Positions 1 to 14,604 of a stretch of 64,000 nucleotides of DNA are shown here, in pieces (within the stretch, counting starts at the first letter, position 1; each line of letters starts with the position of its first letter). Below the pieces are notes generated by a model that did no database searches, was not told the origin of the DNA, and saw nothing but the letters and a program-made list of their open reading frames with translations. The DNA lies in contig JAQFVV010006312.1 in assembly GCA_028023455.1 (NCBI GenBank), positions 4,053,835 to 4,117,834 of the forward strand, read 5' to 3'. The translations under genes were made by a program, and so were the position numbers. Source of the DNA: Epiperipatus broadwayi. Taxonomy: Eukaryota; Onychophora; Udeonychophora; Euonychophora; Peripatidae.

Positions 1-6
1 TATATA

Positions 7-507
7 TTACAACAGTATTTAATTATGAATGGTACCAGGAACTCCTACTTCTTCCAAGAACATCAAAATAAAATATTTCAAAAGATAAAATATATATAAA
101 ATAATTCAAGGCCAAAATATTGCTGGTTATTTACAAGGCACTGGCCAGAGGCTTCTAGCATTATATATTCCATTTAGACCATCAGACATATGAATGATAT
201 ATGCATTTAATCCCACTTACTTTTTAATTCAGTATGGACCTTCATACAGGTTGAAGATTTTTTTAAATTGGTGCTCTTGTGGATGACCAACATGGGGATA
301 AACAAATAAAACTTAAAAAAACATATACCTATACAAAAGCCTTATAATTACAAAAAAAGTTTACAATGTCAATATACCATTTTCTGATAACACAGAATTT
401 GGGGTGGGAAAAAGATCTATGGAAAAGAACAAAAATATTAAAATGAGGCATATGACACCAAATTTTATTTTAAATGGATATTTGTAAATTGAGTCAATAA
501 TACTATG
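7..507 (-). pseudogene. Integrase C-terminal tail of an LTR retroelement, inverted copy
   Basis: Read on the minus strand, this block is the reverse complement of 5789-6270 with moderate divergence. It holds a decayed reading frame with the signature of a gypsy-type integrase C-terminal end: a FNLYEGPY motif, then a beta-strand stretch around IIHMSDG, then a YNARSL motif close to the end. Stops interrupt it just after EGPY. The equivalent protein end normally follows the integrase catalytic core and helps bind the element DNA. Neither the core nor any reverse transcriptase is visible next to it. Homology to the plus copy stops near 507, and the outer end runs off the window, so the element is truncated here. 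The motif match is seen directly; the family assignment is from established knowledge. Confidence 0.7.
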
Positions 508-3500
508 CTTTCTAAAAGTAAACACTTAATGAGGCTAAACTCATATAATATAAAATGGTGTAGATTTTTAATTTCCAAAAAAATTTTCTTTTATTAGGGT
601 TCATGTGTATAATAGTGGGTTAGTTTGTAATAGGTTAGAGTCAATATTCAATTTATAATTCATACTTAATCACCATTATCTTAAGGAAGGAAATTATCTC
701 ACCATATTATTGATTAATTAAATGTAGGCTTATTTAATGTATATGAGCATTTTCAGTATGTTTTAAACATATCAATGTTACCTTTTGGTTTAATATGAAG
801 TCTCCACATGTCAATATTATGTGGATATAGTGTTATTACTATTATTACACATAAGTAAAATTTTGAATAAGGTGATCTCAATTATCACTATTATTTTTTC
901 TTTGGCTTATCAATGCCATAGTATCAGATGGCATCTTCCATAAACCAAAATGGTCATAGCTTCAAAGAAGTAAAATATAAACCATTGCATAGCTATAACT
1001 CATAATTATAGTAAAGGTGTTTGTATTTTGCTTAGGTGATATATTTTAGTATAAAATATAATAATTGATGTAACTGGTATAAAAATTTCTCTGTCTTCTT
1101 TTGGTGATTTGATTGGCTTGATTTGCACTTTGAACAGATTACTCTCTTATATTCAAAATAATTTATTAGAGAGAATGGGTAATATTTTGCCTTACTTGTT
1201 GTCTATATTATTTTAATAAATTTAAATTGCTTCTTTCCATATACTAATTCATATCAAAATGTTTAACTTTTTAAAAAATTTTGACAACACATTAAATTTG
1301 GTAAAATATTATTAAAAATAATAATAATTTTTATTTGTTTAAAATGGTCTTAAATATTATTTCCATTGAATTAAAAAAAACCATTTGTTCAACTAAATTT
1401 AATTATTAAAAATAAATACAGTAATTACGTATGCATTTCAATGTAAAAAAGAAAGGAGCGCAAATTAAAAAAAAAAATCGTCTGATAGTGTTGCTTTTGG
1501 GGGGAGAAAGAAAAGAAAATGGTAAAAGGCAAATGGTGTAAATATGATAAGCTTATTTTAAAATAGTTAACAAGTAAATGGATTACCACAAAGTTTTCTA
1601 TAAACATAAAAATAACATAGTGGTATTTAATAATAAGATGAATTGCTAAATTTAAAAGTCTGTTCAAGTCGGCTAGCCAGGTAGATCAAATCGCCAATAA
1701 TAATTTTCCAATATTACATTTGAAATATGTCGGAGCTTTCCAGTTTAAAAGCAGGATTAATTGCAAGATTTTGGTATGTTTTAAAATATTTATTATTCTA
1801 CAATTTGGAAAAATTAAATAAGTATTTTAATTACAGAAGTTTTATAAATATGAAAATTTGCTTTTTAAAAAAGAAGACGTTTAAATTAAAGTAAAATGTT
1901 AAAGTTATTAACATAGTTTAATATTTCCGTTTATAATTTTAATATAAAAATATAGTATAGATTGATATTTAACTTTGCAATGCCAGTAATATATTTGCTA
2001 GTTAATTTGTTTACCACTTGGATAATAAAAACAGTCTTCAAATAATTAATCAAAGCTATTTTCTAATTTTATCATCAGTTTGGAATGATTAAATTAATTG
2101 CTATAATTAGTATTCATAGATTTAAGCGTGGATAAATAAATATTAGCATGGATGTGATAAACTTGGAACAGTTTTAATAGAGAAATGTAGAAATTAATAA
2201 CTTATGAAAAAACATTTTCATTTAAACTCTGCGTGTCATGTTTTGGAATTGTTTCATGTTTATAGAGCCATGTAAAATCGTTAATCTAATAGTGCTTATA
2301 ATAACTAATACAAATGGATAAAATTACATGTATGGAATTCAACTATAATTGTAGCTATTACTTCGTATATTTATTGTTCGACACATCATACATGGATTTC
2401 ACGGATCATATTTGTAGTTATAAAATGCTATACAATTTAATTTGTGATACACACACCTGCTAGAATTCATGTATTGAACTATAATATGCTATACATATAA
2501 TTTATATCACACACACACCTGTTAGATTTTATGTATTTGATGAATAATTCATTACTTTAATTTTATCGTTATATGAACTTGCATGTGAAGTTCATAAGTT
2601 ATATTTTATTAAGTTTAAATTAATAGGGGTTGAATAAAATACTTATTCAAGAGAATAGTGCTTGCGAAAAAGCTTGAAAAGTACTAAATGAATTTATGAG
2701 ATGTATCAATTTTCCATGAGGTATTTTGTGAGTCTTTCCAGATTTCTATTTCTATACTAATGTTACTTATATTATATTACATATGTTTTATTTTAAGCTA
2801 GATAAGTTAGTACATTAGTTGTCCTGATTAGTGTAACATTTTATTATGCAAGAACCCACATTTGCTAAAATGTTAGTGTTTTCTGAATGGTCAGAATAAC
2901 TGAGGAGGATGATTTTGCACTTTAATGTGAAGTAAATAGTAATGTTGTTTTATAATGTTAAAAGGCATTAATCTGTGCCGGTGGTTAATCCGCAGATTAC
3001 TTAATTGCCATTTTTTTTGTATTTTACACTCATTCCTGTGCTGGTGGTTAATCCACGGAATTGTGTAATTATACTTATTACTTTATGATGGTGTATAAAT
3101 CCACAAAGCGTTTAGTGTTATTTAATTCCTATGTGTAGATGAATGCATCCACAGGAATATGGTTTTACTTCATAGATATAAGTTGGGCAAAGTATTTTAG
3201 TTATTCTGCTAAATCATCTTCTTCCATTTGTAAGTATAATTTATAAGTTAGATCATTAAATTGTAGCAGGACATTCTATTCAAGTTACCTCATAATAATT
3301 AACTGTTGGTTGATTATTATTTACCTGAATGTAAGTTTAAATTTTCACTTTATTTAATGATTGCATTAGAGCTAAATCCTACAGATATAATATTATTTAT
3401 TATATTATTATAAGTTACGGTATAGATTTATTGAATCTGGAAATGACATTAGATGTTTCATGAATTGATGTTGAATTTAGTATAATTTCCTCAATACATT

Positions 3501-4596
3501 CATTATATCAAATTGAAATATAAGGTATGATTAGGTTTTTAAAAACCGTACCTATGATATGTTATTGAAGAAAGTCGATGGAATTATAATTTATTTATTT
3601 TATTTGTTTATTTATGTCTTTAATTATAACATTAGAATTAATTACTTATTATTCATAAATTTGTAAATAAACGTTGATTTATAATTAAACTTACTGTGCC
3701 GTTGCTATTTGTCATTCGTAAAATCAGAAATCATAAACCTTGGATAGAGCATACATTGAAGTACATACTATCGTCAACATGATATAAGAGTTTAGTGATA
3801 TTTTGAGAAAACATTTGGATGCTTTTCGTCTTTGGTAGTTTATGATGTGTAAGGTACAATAAAATCCCATTTACCTTTTCCATCATTTTAGCTTTGCGTA
3901 GTTGATTCTAGTATACAATATAAATTGATTATTAAACCTGTAAACAGATTTACCAGATAATGACATGATTGAATATATTTACTTAACGTTTTTAAATTGT
4001 CATTTGTCAGTATAATAAGAGTCTCAGTGATATAGTAAACTATAAAAAAAGAACCTAAGTATTTATGTTTATTTATTGCAAAGCTTTACCTGGACTAGCA
4101 TTTGTATTAAAAATCATATAGATGGTTTAAAATTTCATAATCTTATGTAGTTCCACAAATTATGCCATCTTGTACATGGTCGGCCATCGGGTCTCATACA
4201 ATGAAAATCGCAAATTAAGGTTTGAAAGATAATAACATTACATACTTATAATTTGTTTAATGTATTTTATCATACTACTATGATAGGTCTTCGTGGTACA
4301 CCCTGGCTGCGATCAAATTAAATCATAAAAAGTTTGTTATATCATTGGTTTGGTCTGTGGTAAGTTGCTCCAGATGTTGGTTGTGGTCTTTGGTGCATAA
4401 TATAGATGGCATGATATGCTTTTGGTTACAGCTCTTAATAGCTGACAATGTGCAGCGGGAATTGATCGGTGATCGAGGTTACAATTATTAGCGCACTTAT
4501 GTTTTGGTGATATTATGTAGTTGGGACAACAATCGAACAGTTACAATATATATATATTATTTTTAGTGTATATTGTTATAATCATTAATTAGTATA
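508..4596. other. AT-rich non-coding block, possibly a long LTR or leader
   Basis: No reading frame of note occurs in these 4.1 kb on either strand. The block lies between an inverted integrase tail and the start of a gag-like frame. That is where a 5' LTR and leader would be expected for the plus-strand element, but I could not find a matching second LTR or a clear primer-binding site. The only structured part I could see is the hairpin cluster at 2970-3157. A short imperfect palindrome centred on TTTTTAAAAA lies at about 3523-3553. Confidence 0.5.
2970..3157. repeat. Cluster of four imperfect hairpins sharing a GTGG..TAATCCAC core
   Basis: Four short inverted repeats follow one another: 2970-2998 (AATCTG...CAGATT), 3032-3061 (ATTCCTGTG...CACGGAAT), 3081-3108 (CTTT...CCACAAAG) and 3124-3157 (ATTCCT...CACAGGAAT). 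The loops and inner arms resemble each other, with versions of GTGGTTAATCCAC, so the four look like diverged copies of one unit. Spacing is 43-62 bp. The DNA between them is not obviously repeated. Function is unknown. Hairpins in the transcribed part of an LTR or leader are one possibility. Confidence 0.6.
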
Positions 4597-5782
4597 ATGA
4601 TGGATAATGCTATTGAATTGCCAAGTGGTGCTAGTATTGGTTTGCAGTACTTCATAAAGTACATGGATGAAATGGAGGCTAGGCTAAGAGCTGACACTGA
4701 TAAATGGATTGCTGAGTTAAAAGCTAACACTAATGAATTGAAAGTTGAGTGAAAAGCTGGCTCTGATAAATTAAATGCTCACACTGATAAATGAAAAGCT
4801 AACTCTAGTAAAATGGATAAATGGCTTGCTGAATTGAAAGCTAGCACTGCTAGATTAAATGATGAAATGGAGGCTAGATTGAAAGCTGACTCTGATAAAT
4901 TAAAGGTTAATTCTGATAAAATAAGTATGGAATTTACAACAGTAGTACATGATACTTTTGAGTTTGAAGAGAATCAGGAAGAAAAAGATAGTGATAGATT
5001 TTTTTTAGTTAAAGATCAATCTTATTTGAGTAATATTTGCAAAACCAATAGTTTTTATGTAAAGTCAAGAAGTTTGGAAATTCAATGGTATTATTGCTAT
5101 GAAATGCATAGCAATCAATTTATGAATTCTAATGACACAGAGAGATTCAGAATTAATGAGAACATAAGATTGTTGTCTGAAATCATACTTTATAAAAAAA
5201 GTATGGTCAAATATTTTTTTGAAGAGTGTGCCATAATAAGACAAAAATATTTTGATAAGTTGTTTTTATATTGCAGTCTTAAAAGTAAGGATCTACATTT
5301 TGATATTTTGTTAAGTGAAGTGAGTCTGTATATGAAATTTTCAAATTTCATGTATGTATGTGATTTGGCTACAATAGATTTTTACCATTGTAACAAAGTA
5401 CTTAAAATGCAAAACTTTATATATAGATTTAATTCTTGTCATTTTATAGCCAATTATGGCAGAGATAATACAAAATGTTTAGTATACAATAAGTATTAAA
5501 TATAGAAAATTTTGTCCAGACATGACAAATAATTCCACTTATGAGACTTTATTTCATAAGGAACTGTGTCATGATAGTTTTGTGTAGTATGCAGAAACAA
5601 TATTCTTAGGTAGATTAGAGTTTAAATGTTTGAATGGAAATTCATATCATTGTTGCAATAAAACTGACTTGCATTATAAGTATTCCAGCAGGACAAAGAT
5701 GATAAGAAGTATAGCATTGAAGTTTGAAAGAAACAAGAAAAGTAGAGCACTTATTTATAATAGTTTTGTTTATTATTTGTAA
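4597..5782 (+). pseudogene. Gag-like coiled-coil protein of an LTR retroelement, broken
   Basis: A frame opens with ATG at 4597 and continues in phase to 5499 except for TGA stops at 4750-4752 and 4792-4794. It then appears to continue in another frame to a TAA at 5780-5782, with one more stop on the way. The first ~105 codons are a run of related 10-11 residue units built on LKADSDK and DKWLAELKA, heptad or hendecad-like and probably coiled coil. The rest is rich in Tyr, Phe and Cys and matches nothing I recognise. The longest uninterrupted part is 4813-5499 (228 residues). Position just upstream of an integrase tail suggests a structural (Gag) protein of a deleted element with no protease, reverse transcriptase or RNase H left. 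Family membership is inferred; the stops and frame change are seen directly. Confidence 0.6.
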
Positions 5783-5788
5783 TCTGTA

Positions 5789-6270
5789 TCATAATATTAT
5801 TGACTCAATTTACAAATATTGATTTAGGATAAAATTTAGGGTCATATGCCTCACTTTAATACTTTTTGTTCTTTTCCAGAGATCTTTTTCCCATCCCAAA
5901 TTCTGTGTTATCAGAAACTGGTATACAGACATTGTAAACTCTTTTTGTAATTATAAGGAAAGTTTTATTTGTTTATTTCCATGTTAGTCATCCACAAAAG
6001 CATCACTTTAAAAAATTCTTCAATCTGTATGAAGGGCCATGCCAAATTGAAAAGGAAATGGAATTAAATGTGTATATCATTCATATGTCTGATGGTCTAA
6101 AGGGCACATATAATGCTAGGAGCCTTCAGCCAGTGCCTTGTAAATAACAAGAAGTATTTTGGTCTTGAATCATTCTATACATACTTTATCTTTTGGAATA
6201 TTTTATTTTGAGGTTCTTGGAAAATGTAGGAGTTCTCAGTACCATTCATAATTAAATACTGCTGTTGTAA
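5789..6270 (+). pseudogene. Integrase C-terminal tail of an LTR retroelement
   Basis: An open stretch from about 5938 to TAA at 6145-6147 encodes the end of a gypsy-like integrase: FNLYEGP, then IIHMSDG, then YNARSLQPVPCK at the stop. In complete elements this part follows the DDE catalytic core and contacts the element DNA. The catalytic core, RNase H and reverse transcriptase are missing; the sequence starts within a few bases of the end of the upstream gag-like frame. The same stretch occurs inverted at 7-507 and starts at the same point, so the deletion of pol predates the duplication or is a family feature. After the stop there is ~120 bp of 3' sequence shared by both copies. A third relative lies at 44343-44643. 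Confidence 0.75.
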
Positions 6271-8576
<2,306 letters not shown>

Positions 8577-9283
8577 CACATGACCACCATCTCTTATGCT
8601 TTTGTATAACTGTTATTAAAACAGGCAAAACTCACTATATATATTGCCACACACAGCAAGCTAGAGAAATCAAGGCTCCTCATTGATGGAGACCATAAGC
8701 CAGAAACTAGTATGGAGATATTGGATGAGTAGGTATTAGATGGGGGTTTTATGCACAAGCCTTCTGGTATCCATTGATTACTCTAGCTTGCTGTGTGTGC
8801 AATATATAGTGAGTTTTTCCTGTTTTAATAACAGTTATATACAAGCATAAGAGGTGGTGGTCATGTGATGTTTATTGGCTTAAAACCAATCCTGCCTAAT
8901 TTGATAGTGGTGGCTATGGTTATTAAAGAATCAAAGATACCAAAATGTATGGGTACTGAACTGGGTTCAGACCCACATGACTATATAAGATAATGGCCTT
9001 GGATTGAAAACATTAAGGTGTTTTCACTTTAAGACTTATAGTTTTGTAGTTAAATGAAGATAAAAAGTGTTTGCTGGAGGGTTGTATTAGATCCTAAGAT
9101 CTAGGTGCAGTGCTCTCAGATCCAAAGCTCCTCATTGATGAAGGCCATAAGCCAGAAACTAATCTGGGGATATTGGATGAGTAGGCACTAGATGGGGATT
9201 TTATGCACAAGCCTTCTGGCATCCATTGATTACTCTAGCTTGCTGTGTGTGGCAATATATATAGTGAGTTTTGCCTGTTTTAA
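8577..9283. mobile_element. 707-bp SINE-like or composite retroposon with 11-bp target duplication
   Basis: The block is bounded by an exact 11-bp direct repeat, TGTTCACATAT, at 8566-8576 and 9284-9294. Inside, a segment at ~8577-8665 is repeated in inverted orientation at 8781-8870. The intervening segment plus part of the inverted arm (8673-8830) is repeated directly at 9125-9283 with a few substitutions. The unique middle part carries GGGTTCAGACCC near 8960, which resembles a tRNA-type B box. An 11-bp duplication and internal promoter-like box fit a LINE-mobilised SINE; the inverted arms would fit a foldback DNA element. No protein is encoded. The repeats and flanking duplication are seen directly; the class is inferred. 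Confidence 0.65.
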
Positions 9284-10291
9284 TGTTCACATATATTTAT
9301 TGCTGTTTGATAAGGATTTATTCACAATTTAAAATAAAGAATATATCATTTGTTTTGTAAGAAATGACTTTGAGTTTTTATTTAAAATTTATTAATATCT
9401 TTATTTTCTCTTTTCAGTGCAGAAGTCATTAATTAGTTTGGGAAATTTGCAACCAACTAAATGATAATATTTTGTTTTGTTAATCATTCATTTAAGCCAT
9501 CATTAATTGGAATAGCAAGTTATATAATCTTTGTCTATAATATAGGTTAGATTCAACAAAATTCCCTTTGCTTCCAACTTTTATTTTAGTGAATAATCAA
9601 ATTGTCAATCGAATTAACCCTGAGAGTAAAGCATTTAAGATGTCTTTATCATTGTTTTTTTAGTATCCAGATTTATTTTTACTTATAGCTAGCTGAGAAA
9701 ATGATTTGAGTAATAAATCAAAACCTGAAATACATTATAATTGAAATAAATTGTCCATGTCAATTAGCTCACAAGAAATAGGGCAATTTAATCTCTTTTC
9801 AAATGTATATCACATTCCATTCCATTTACTGCCCAACCATTAGGACAATTGGATATTCCATTACACTATGTAATCATTTATTTGCCATAAAACACTTCCT
9901 AAAGTCATATTCATTTTCAAAAAACATATAACTGATTCCTAGAGTGACTTGTTATACAAAAACATTACTAAGATGACTGTAAAATGTTATATAGTATTAT
10001 ATGCATGTGTAAACTATGTGTATAGTATTTTAATAAATATTTATTTAACTAAATCAAATTTTATCTTTTTGCAAAATAATATTATATTATAATCTTATTT
10101 GGCTAAAAGCCAGTTATGGAAAGCATTTGGAATCTTGTTTAAGAAATATATCAGCTAATAAAATTATCTTTTCTACCTTAGGATTGAATTTCTGGCTATT
10201 GAATAATAATTCAATGTCAGAAGATATTTTTTCAAAAATAAACTTTACAGAAAACATTTGTAAATACCATTTTTAAATTTGAATTCTAACT

Positions 10292-10298
<7 letters not shown>

Positions 10299-10339
<41 letters not shown>
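10299..10339. repeat. (TA)n microsatellite, ~41 bp
   Basis: Alternating TA run without interruption. Confidence 0.95.
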
Positions 10340-12752
10340 TTAAAATGTAATGGTACTTCATGGCTTTCTTATAAATTCCAGATATAACATAATCAAGCAA
10401 AATACCAATTAAAAACTGGTATCACTGGCTAGAATTATGCAATCTAATAATATTATTTGTCTTAAGTGAACATATTTGATATATCCTAGTGTTATAACCA
10501 ATAAAAAACGTCTAATTTACATATCCTCTTGAAGTTGAAATTTTGTTTTCAAATATTTAGAAATAATGTCCGAAAATATTTTTTTGAGAAAACTAATATA
10601 AACACAGGTGTGTTTCATTAAGAACTTAAAAAGCTTTCTTAAGGGCTTAACAATTTTTTAATTTAAGAAAGTTTTTAGTGGTATATTTTTTTCTACTTTC
10701 CCCCACTTTAAATCTAGCATGATATTTCAGCATGACCAGAAATATTTTCCTACTGGAAGATAAAATCCCATCAAAATTTTATGGCATTTAATAAATTTCA
10801 TTCCAGTTCAACTCTTATTTATAGAATCACTGTCAACAAAGGAGAAAATAGATTTGTTGTTAATGTATGGACAGTTACGCGAATTGTATTTTAAAATATT
10901 AAAATCAATTTTTCTACCAAACAAGTTTATATTTATTTTAACATTTAAAGTTTCTCTTAGAATTTGTTTTATAATTATCTTCCCAGTATTATCAATTCTA
11001 AACCTAATGCACAGCAAATCCAAAATAATATAACAGATCAAAAATTCAACAAAAAAAAAGACAAGTAAATAGAATAAATAGATTTAATATTTAAATATAA
11101 CATTACTTAAACCATAAAAGGAATCCAATCAGGTAAATGTTTTGTTTATTATATTCTTATAATACATTTTAAAATTACCTTAAAGCTAACTTAACAGCAA
11201 GATAAATAATAATAGCAAACCTTAAAATAATAATACTCATAATAATATTTTTTTCTTTAGTCTTCTAAAGCAATTTAATTGGTTAACTTATTTATTATGC
11301 ATTTATTAAAAAATATTTTACTATAATACGTTTGCAATAAAGCATTAAATTATTTATATTTCTTTATATATAACATTGTACGAACAATTTTGACAATACA
11401 TTGTCTTATTTTTTTTTTTTAAAAAAATTTGAAAACTGACGACCATAAAAAGATCGTTAGATTTTTAATAATTTTATATATTATTTAAAATCTTTGTAAC
11501 CAGATTTAATTTAGTATATTTTAATTTCTTTAAAAAAGTTTAATTCGATTATTTTTACTTTAACATTTTTTATATAATTAAAAATATATAATAATGGCAT
11601 TACACTAGAAAATGAAAGTTATTTGAAATATATCTATGATATTTATTGAAAAATTTATAAATTTATACAGTTCAAATTTATATAATTTTAAAAATATTAT
11701 TTTTTAAAAATCATTTTTTATCTTTAAATATTACTCATTTGTAATATTAAAGTTAATATATCCATAAATTTTAAAAAAATCTTTTATTTTGTATTAAGTT
11801 TACTTGGCTAGGTAATTAGTTTTTAAAAAATTTATATGAAAACTTTTTCATTAAAAGAAAAAAAAAAACTTAAAAGAAACAAAGTCATCTTTTGTTCAAA
11901 TACACAAAGTTACATATATATGTTAAAAAAATTTGTTCTTTTACATAGATGTATGCAGACATATACATATATTATGTGTGTGTCGTTATTAGTTGGATGA
12001 TTTTTTATCATATAGTTGAAATTGTTAATTTTTTTTTTTTTAATTTAACCTTTAATTGTATCTTTTTAAATTCTTAATAACAAACCCCATTTACTAATAT
12101 AGAACACAATGCTTTGAATGCTGTAATTCAATTCTCTTATCAAGTATTGCTGATCTGATTAGTGAATTTAAGATTGCCAATGTTTTAACCAACTAAATTA
12201 TTCTGCCAAAGGCAACAATAAAAAAAATTATATATTTATATACAAGGGTTTTATTTATTTTTTCATATTTTCCTTTAGAAGGAAAAGTTAATTAATGATT
12301 TTTAAACATTATGGATTATCATATTAAGTTGATTTAAGGATTATTTGACATTATCGTTGAACTTCTTTTTTGATTTTTTTTTTTCATGTTACCTTTTTTT
12401 TTCTGTCAGTATTATTTTGTTTTCCCAAAACATATGTTTTATTAGTACAAGCAATATCTACTACTTTAAATTTATTTTTATTTACTTCTCTAATCATTGT
12501 TTAATGTAATTTTAATAATTTTGTAATGGCTAGTTTCATCAATATATGTTCTTCTGTTATTCATATAGTATTTTATAGATAGAGTTTTTATTTGTTAGCA
12601 TTTCAAGTTTAGCTTTTGTAGAAATTAGATTCTTTACAGTGTACTATAGCTTATGAAAGTTGTTTTAATATTACAGATTTTTTACTATTTGTCTAGTATT
12701 ACTGGTACATATAAATATTGTAGATATTAACTACTGCTTTATTATTATTACT

Positions 12753-12928
<176 letters not shown>

Positions 12929-14394
12929 TCTATGATTTACTTAATAATAGCATATTAAAAGTTTTTAATGTTGAATTTTTCCTTTTCCAAAATACTGTTT
13001 TCTGAACAAACCTTATTTGCTCAGTTTTCTGGAGATAGTATAATTCCATTATTTATATTTCTTTCATGAGTAGATTATATTATAAATATACCCCTCTGTA
13101 GATTTTCAGTAAATAGTAGTTTTAATTTTCCCATGAGATAGTCTTGTCATAAAAATATCTAGAATGCCAATTTTTGAACTTATTCCATTGTGAACTTCAA
13201 TAAAAAATATATATTGATGTTTTTCTATAGTGTTTCTCTATATTACATTAAAAGAAAGATGTCATTGGCATAAAAAAAAAATCTTTTTTGATGAATATGG
13301 GGATAGACTTTATGACTGATTTTAAATTCTTCATTGTAAATATTGCTAACTTGAAATGACAATAATATACCCAAAGCCAGACCTTTATTTTGTAGAAAAT
13401 TTCTGTCAATGAAAGTATATAGAGTTGCTATGCAGAATATTAAGAATTCAATTTTATTGTCAATAGAAAAAGTTATTATTGAAGATGAAGTTTTATTATC
13501 ATTTCATTTTTTTTTGTAGTAGATAATGCTTTGTGAGGAGATACAATTGCATCAAAGGTTACTAATATGCCCATTTTTTAAATGTTCTTCATTAATTCAC
13601 AAAATTTTTAAAATTCTTAATAAAGTATAGTCTTATATTCTAAAAAATGAACTTAAACATGAAAAAAAAGTATGATAAAATTTTGACATATTGAATGTCT
13701 AGAATTAAAAGTAGGTTTATAGAACATGGTTTTTATAGATTTTAGATAAAATGAATAAGATATGAAATTTTGCTGAAATGTATTATTTTTTTTAAGAATT
13801 AGTGAAATAGATGTAGGCTTTCTGAGTACCAATATAATTGGTGGATAATTTTGCTGTATTGGCTTAATGTGAGATGCTGTCCTACTCTATTTTCATAATC
13901 AGTAATATCAATTCTAATTGCAGATATTACCTCTGTTATTATTATACATTTGCCTAGTTTGAGAGAATTATGAGGTTTTCTTTCAACAGAGATAATATAT
14001 GACTGTTATTGCTAGTTTCTTTTAAAATGACATTAAATTCCAGTTTTAGCTCTAATGGGTAAACAAAGCAAATCTGAAAAAAAGAGAAATAATACACCTT
14101 TTTTTTTATTTTTCTAATCTGTATACTATTACTAACAGTTGATTATATTTAGAAAGCTATACACAAAGTTTGTTTTTTTTCTTTTAAAAACACGTAATTT
14201 CAGCTGAATGATGCAAAGAATTCAACATGTAACTATAAGTAAATGCTATCATGAAAAATCTTCAGACAATGATAGCATAGAAACACAAACATATTTTTTT
14301 TCAAATTTTTGTTATCTATATATCTTTCATCTTAGCTCAATACCATCACAATCACTCATTAACCAAAAAGTCAGACCAATCTTTTTCACTAGTG

Positions 14395-14520
14395 TAAGGG
14401 TAGTTTACAATCCATTGAATTCAGCCTTTAGTTACTCACATTACCAAATCAAACTCACTTAAAACATAAGATTAGCTAACAGGTGTTTGAGCATGCATTA
14501 CCATTTTATAGAGTGAACAT
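14395..14520. repeat. Dispersed repeat G, copy 1
   Basis: This sequence matches 45186-45274 plus 45449-45500, including TAGTTACTCA, AAATCAAACTCA, a TAAGATTA step and a shared end GAGT(G/A)AACATATATAT that runs into a TA tract in both copies. Copy 1 lacks the 174-bp hairpin insertion found in copy 2, so it serves as the unoccupied site. Family unknown; non-coding. Confidence 0.65.
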
Positions 14521-14540
14521 ATATATATATATATATATAT

Positions 14541-14550
14541 AGAAAAGGCC

Positions 14551-14594
<44 letters not shown>

Positions 14595-14604
14595 GGCCTT
14601 TTCT
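14541..14604. repeat. 64-bp perfect palindrome with TA core
   Basis: AGAAAAGGCCATTAT at the left edge is mirrored by ATAATGGCCTTTTCT at the right, with an alternating TA core between. It would extrude as one long hairpin or cruciform. It adjoins the TA tract ending repeat G copy 1. Palindromes of the same design occur at 24722-24841 and 58792-59001. Confidence 0.9.

Noticed and set aside
1-6270. DNA transposon with 500-bp terminal inverted repeats
   Set aside because: The inverted repeats encode an integrase tail and are the 3' ends of retroelements; two oppositely oriented copies explain the structure better.
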